Positions 31,212-33,429 of a stretch of 33,429 nucleotides of DNA are shown in pieces. The notes under the pieces are model-generated. The model was not told the origin of the DNA. It did not search any database and worked only from the letters and a program-made list of their open reading frames with translations. Positions within the stretch are counted from its first letter, which is position 1. Each line of letters begins with the position of its first letter. Origin of the DNA: Bacillota bacterium (GTDB lineage Bacteria; Acidobacteriota; Terriglobia; Acidiferrales; UBA7541); NCBI GenBank assembly GCA_023511565.1, contig JAIMBE010000010.1:1-33429 (forward strand), in the 5' to 3' direction. The position numbers were made by a program, and so were the translations under genes.

Positions 31212-31781
31212 ATGCGCGTTCTGGGACTGGATCCGGCAGCGGCCGGAACGACCGGCTACGGTGTGATCGAAACCGACGGTCGCCACTGTCGTATCGTGCA
31301 GTTCGGTGCGGAGCGAGCGCCGCACGGGGCCAACGGCGACCCCTCCACCCAGTTGCGTGCGGTTCATTCTCTCGTCACCCGGCTGGTGAAACGATATGCT
31401 CCCGATGTCGTGGCCCTGGAATCCGTTTTTGCGGCGCTGAACCTGCGCACGGCCCTGCGGCTTGCCGAGGTGCGCGGTGTCGTTCTGCTGGCCGCGGCGC
31501 AGAACGGGGTTCCGGTGCACAGTTACTCGCCGCGCGAAGTAAAATATTCCGTGACGGGCTACGGCCACGCGAGCAAGCAGCAGGTGCAGCAGATGGTGCG
31601 CGCCCAGCTCGGACTGGAACAGCTCCCGCAACCCGCCGACGCCGCCGATGCGCTGGCCGTGGCGCTCTGCCACATCTACCTTGGCCAGGCACGGCAGCGA
31701 CTGCGCAACGCCACGCGCGCCACCGAGGGGCAGAAGGCGCCCGGTTTCAGCTCGCGCCGCCGGACCCCCTCCGCACGATGA
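31212..31781 (+). CDS. ruvC: Holliday junction resolvase RuvC
   Basis: RuvC is the nuclease that cuts Holliday junctions in recombination with RuvAB. The 189-residue protein has all four acidic catalytic residues: D7 (VLGLDPA), E70 (VVALESVFA), and D143 and D146 (PADAADALAVALCH). KYSVTGYGHASKQQVQQMV is the conserved lead-in. The C-terminal tail after about residue 158 is Arg/Thr-rich and longer than usual. ATG 31212 has GGAGAG eight bases upstream; an upstream reading extension is less likely. RuvA and RuvB genes are not in the window. Its stop overlaps the next gene's ATG (ATGA, 31778-31781). Confidence 0.95.
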   Translation: MRVLGLDPAAAGTTGYGVIETDGRHCRIVQFGAERAPHGANGDPSTQLRAVHSLVTRLVKRYAPDVVALESVFAALNLRTALRLAEVRGVVLLAAAQNGVPVHSYSPREVKYSVTGYGHASKQQVQQMVRAQLGLEQLPQPADAADALAVALCHIYLGQARQRLRNATRATEGQKAPGFSSRRRTPSAR

Positions 31782-32425
31782 GGACTGGGCTACAGACCGG
31801 GTTCCTGGCCGCTGGACTTCTCCTCGTACTGGCGGCTTCCGTGGCGACCCAGGACACGGCGGTGCTGGTCTTCCGCAAAGTGTTCAAGAACAGCTCGCCA
31901 GAATTCGTCGAGCTGCGCATTCGTGCCGACGGCTCCGCCAGTTTCGACATTCGCAGGCTCGACGATGAACCGTTGCCGCGGCCCTTCACAATCAGCCCGG
32001 AGCTCACCCACAAACTGTTTGAGCTGGCCGCCCAGTTGAACTACTTCGAGGGCCTGGAACTGGACGTCAAACGCCGCATTGCGCATCTCGGCACAAAAAC
32101 CTTTCGCTACGAAGCGGATGGTCGGGCGCACGAAACCAGCTTCAACTACACCCTGAATGCCACAGCCAATCAGTTGCTGAAGCTGTTCGAAGGACTGGGG
32201 CGACAGCTAGAACACATGCAGTCGCTGGAACGCAGCCTGCGCTACGACCGGCTGGGCATCAACGACGCCCTGCTCCGCCTAGAAGCCGACCTGAACCGCA
32301 ATCTTCTCCCGGAACCCACGCGCCTGGTGCCCCTGCTCGAAACCATCGCCGCCGATGACCGCATTATCGAAATTGCCCGGCAGCGCGCCCGCGCACTGAT
32401 TGCGCGCCTGCAACTGCCCGGCTAG
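31778..32425 (+). CDS. Secreted hypothetical protein, coupled to ruvC
   Basis: The 215-residue protein has a signal peptide (LAAGLLLVLAASVATQ) and no recognised domain. It has a beta-rich first half (LVFRKVFKNSSPEFVELRI, then GSASFDIRRLDDEPLP) and an all-helical second half from about residue 125, with LLKLFEGLGRQLEHMQSLER and IIEIARQRARALIARLQ. Its ATG overlaps the ruvC stop, so it is co-translated although it is exported and ruvC is cytoplasmic. That link says little about its job. It resembles secreted lineage-specific proteins of Acidobacteriota by layout only. No metal site or catalytic motif is evident. Confidence 0.6.
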   Translation: MRTGLQTGFLAAGLLLVLAASVATQDTAVLVFRKVFKNSSPEFVELRIRADGSASFDIRRLDDEPLPRPFTISPELTHKLFELAAQLNYFEGLELDVKRRIAHLGTKTFRYEADGRAHETSFNYTLNATANQLLKLFEGLGRQLEHMQSLERSLRYDRLGINDALLRLEADLNRNLLPEPTRLVPLLETIAADDRIIEIARQRARALIARLQLPG

Positions 32426-32550
32426 CGGAGACCTGCTGGTTTTGGTTTTCGCTTGACTGCTCTGCCCGCAGGCGGGAGGATGTCTGCAGGGGAAGCACAA
32501 CCACCCCTCTTCCCGGCCCATCTAATAGGGAGGAAACGGAGGGGGTGCCT

Positions 32551-33429
32551 ATGCGCCGTGTCTGGATGCTGAGTGTGGTACTGCTGGCTGGTTCGTTGGC
32601 CGCGGCACGGCCCGTACTGCAAACTGAGTACAGCCACGTGCGCATCGTCCGACTCAGTCTGGTCGAAGGCGATGTGCAGATTGCCCAGCCGGGGGAAGCC
32701 GATTGGCAGACCGCACTGCAGAACATGCCCATCCCTCACGGTTCGGCTCTGGCTACCGGCAGCGGCCATGCCGAAGTGGAATTCGAAAACGGCACCACCG
32801 TCTGGCTGGCCGGGAACAGCTTGCTGGAGTTCACCGAGCTGGCTCTGGTGGACGGCGCGCGCATCACCCGTCTGCGGCTGACACAGGGCACGGCCACCTT
32901 CTACGGCAATCCCTCGCGGGAAGATAGATTTGTGGTCAACACCCCGCACGTAGAAATGGTTCTGCAAGAAAAAGGCACCTTCCGTGTAGATGTGGATGCA
33001 CAGGAAACCGCGGTCAGCGTCTGGAATGGCGAGCTCGAAGTGCTCACAGCTGCCGGCAATTACACACTGCGCAAGGGGCGCTCGCTGATCTTCGGCAGCG
33101 ACATGCGGCAGGCCCTGGTGGAACGCAACCCGAACGAAGATGCCTGGGATCGATGGGTGGAAGCCCGGCGGAACCATGTCCTGACCGGCCGCAACCAAGT
33201 AGGACGCTACCTCTCGGCCGGCTATGCCTATGGCCTGCATGACCTCTGGCACTACGGTTACTGGTTCACGCTACCCGGGTTCGGACATTGCTGGCGTCCG
33301 TGGGGAGTTTCCCACGCTTGGTCGCCGTTTTCATTTGGCCGCTGGGTCTACTACCCCGGATGGGGTCTGACCTGGATCAGCTTTGAACCCTGGGGTTGGG
33401 TGCCATACCACTTCGGGAGCTGGTACTAC
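32551..33429 (+). CDS. Secreted FecR-domain protein with aromatic-rich tail (3' end cut off)
   Basis: 293 residues are visible and the frame is open at the window edge. A signal peptide (VWMLSVVLLAGSLAAA) is followed by a FecR-type beta-sandwich (about 32-180): VRIVRLSLVEGDVQIAQPGE, VEFENGTTVWLAGNSLLEF, then RFVVNTPHVEMVL and VSVWNGELEVL. From about residue 222 the sequence is very rich in Trp, Tyr, Gly and Phe (GYAYGLHDLWHYGYWF, then FEPWGWVPYHFGSWYY). FecR proteins usually relay signals to ECF sigma factors, but here no membrane anchor or sigma gene is seen. Proteins of this FecR plus Trp/Tyr-rich build are known from Acidobacteriota as envelope proteins of unknown role. ATG 32551 lies behind a purine-rich GGGAGG...GGAGGGGG stretch. 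Confidence 0.8.
   Translation, partial: MRRVWMLSVVLLAGSLAAARPVLQTEYSHVRIVRLSLVEGDVQIAQPGEADWQTALQNMPIPHGSALATGSGHAEVEFENGTTVWLAGNSLLEFTELALVDGARITRLRLTQGTATFYGNPSREDRFVVNTPHVEMVLQEKGTFRVDVDAQETAVSVWNGELEVLTAAGNYTLRKGRSLIFGSDMRQALVERNPNEDAWDRWVEARRNHVLTGRNQVGRYLSAGYAYGLHDLWHYGYWFTLPGFGHCWRPWGVSHAWSPFSFGRWVYYPGWGLTWISFEPWGWVPYHFGSWYY

Noticed and set aside
1-33429. Horizontal transfer, CRISPR array, phage or defence island
   Set aside because: No transposase, integrase, direct-repeat array, tRNA-flanked island or clear shift in base composition was seen.

Overview
The window is G+C-rich, very gene-dense bacterial chromosome with 32 protein genes, two of them cut by the window ends. No tRNA, rRNA, CRISPR array, insertion sequence or phage gene was seen. 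The gene content (futalosine-type menaquinone synthesis, BamA/SurA-like/TamB outer-membrane genes, carboxypeptidase-regulatory-like and FecR/Trp-rich secreted proteins, many small lineage proteins) points to a diderm, probably an Acidobacteriota member. That placement is inference; no marker gene here proves it.

Layout. 1-7734 is all on the minus strand: a tandem pair of half-length MetE-like proteins behind mqnD, a secreted HExxH protein, the biotin transporter BioY, a DUF389 membrane protein with an OmpA-like tail, a secreted protein with a pilin-like tail and a degenerate response-regulator receiver. 7909-8909 (plus) holds DinB-like and glutaredoxin-like genes. 9030-9470 (minus) is an unknown gene whose promoter sits so close to its ATG that the mRNA may be leaderless.

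9715-13188 (plus) is the most striking block. It contains a CysM-type cysteine synthase, a JAMM protease and a single polypeptide that joins a CysO-like ubiquitin-fold sulfur carrier, an E1-type adenylyltransferase and a rhodanese (a CysO-MoeZ fusion), followed by a beta-carbonic anhydrase. The carrier's Gly-Gly end is internal, so the JAMM protease next door may have to free it, much as deubiquitinases mature ubiquitin precursors.

13329-19030 is minus apart from a Nudix gene. It has a small carboxypeptidase-regulatory-like protein, a LysW-like zinc ribbon with a long acidic tail, a cis-prenyltransferase homologue that has lost its catalytic residues, a polyprenyl-phosphate-type glycosyltransferase, Pcm, a DUF72 protein and a class V aminotransferase. 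19278-26808 (minus) is a tightly overlapping bamA/surA-like/tamB operon. From 26922 on, most genes are plus: a second E1-like enzyme, a class A beta-lactamase-fold hydrolase, DUF488, (minus) a small Cys-rich protein, YebC, RuvC, a secreted protein and a truncated FecR protein. The only gene-free stretch over 300 bases is 29881-30322; it contains strong inverted repeats and a yebC promoter candidate.

Many adjacent genes overlap as ATGA or TGATG, so co-transcription and translational coupling are common here.
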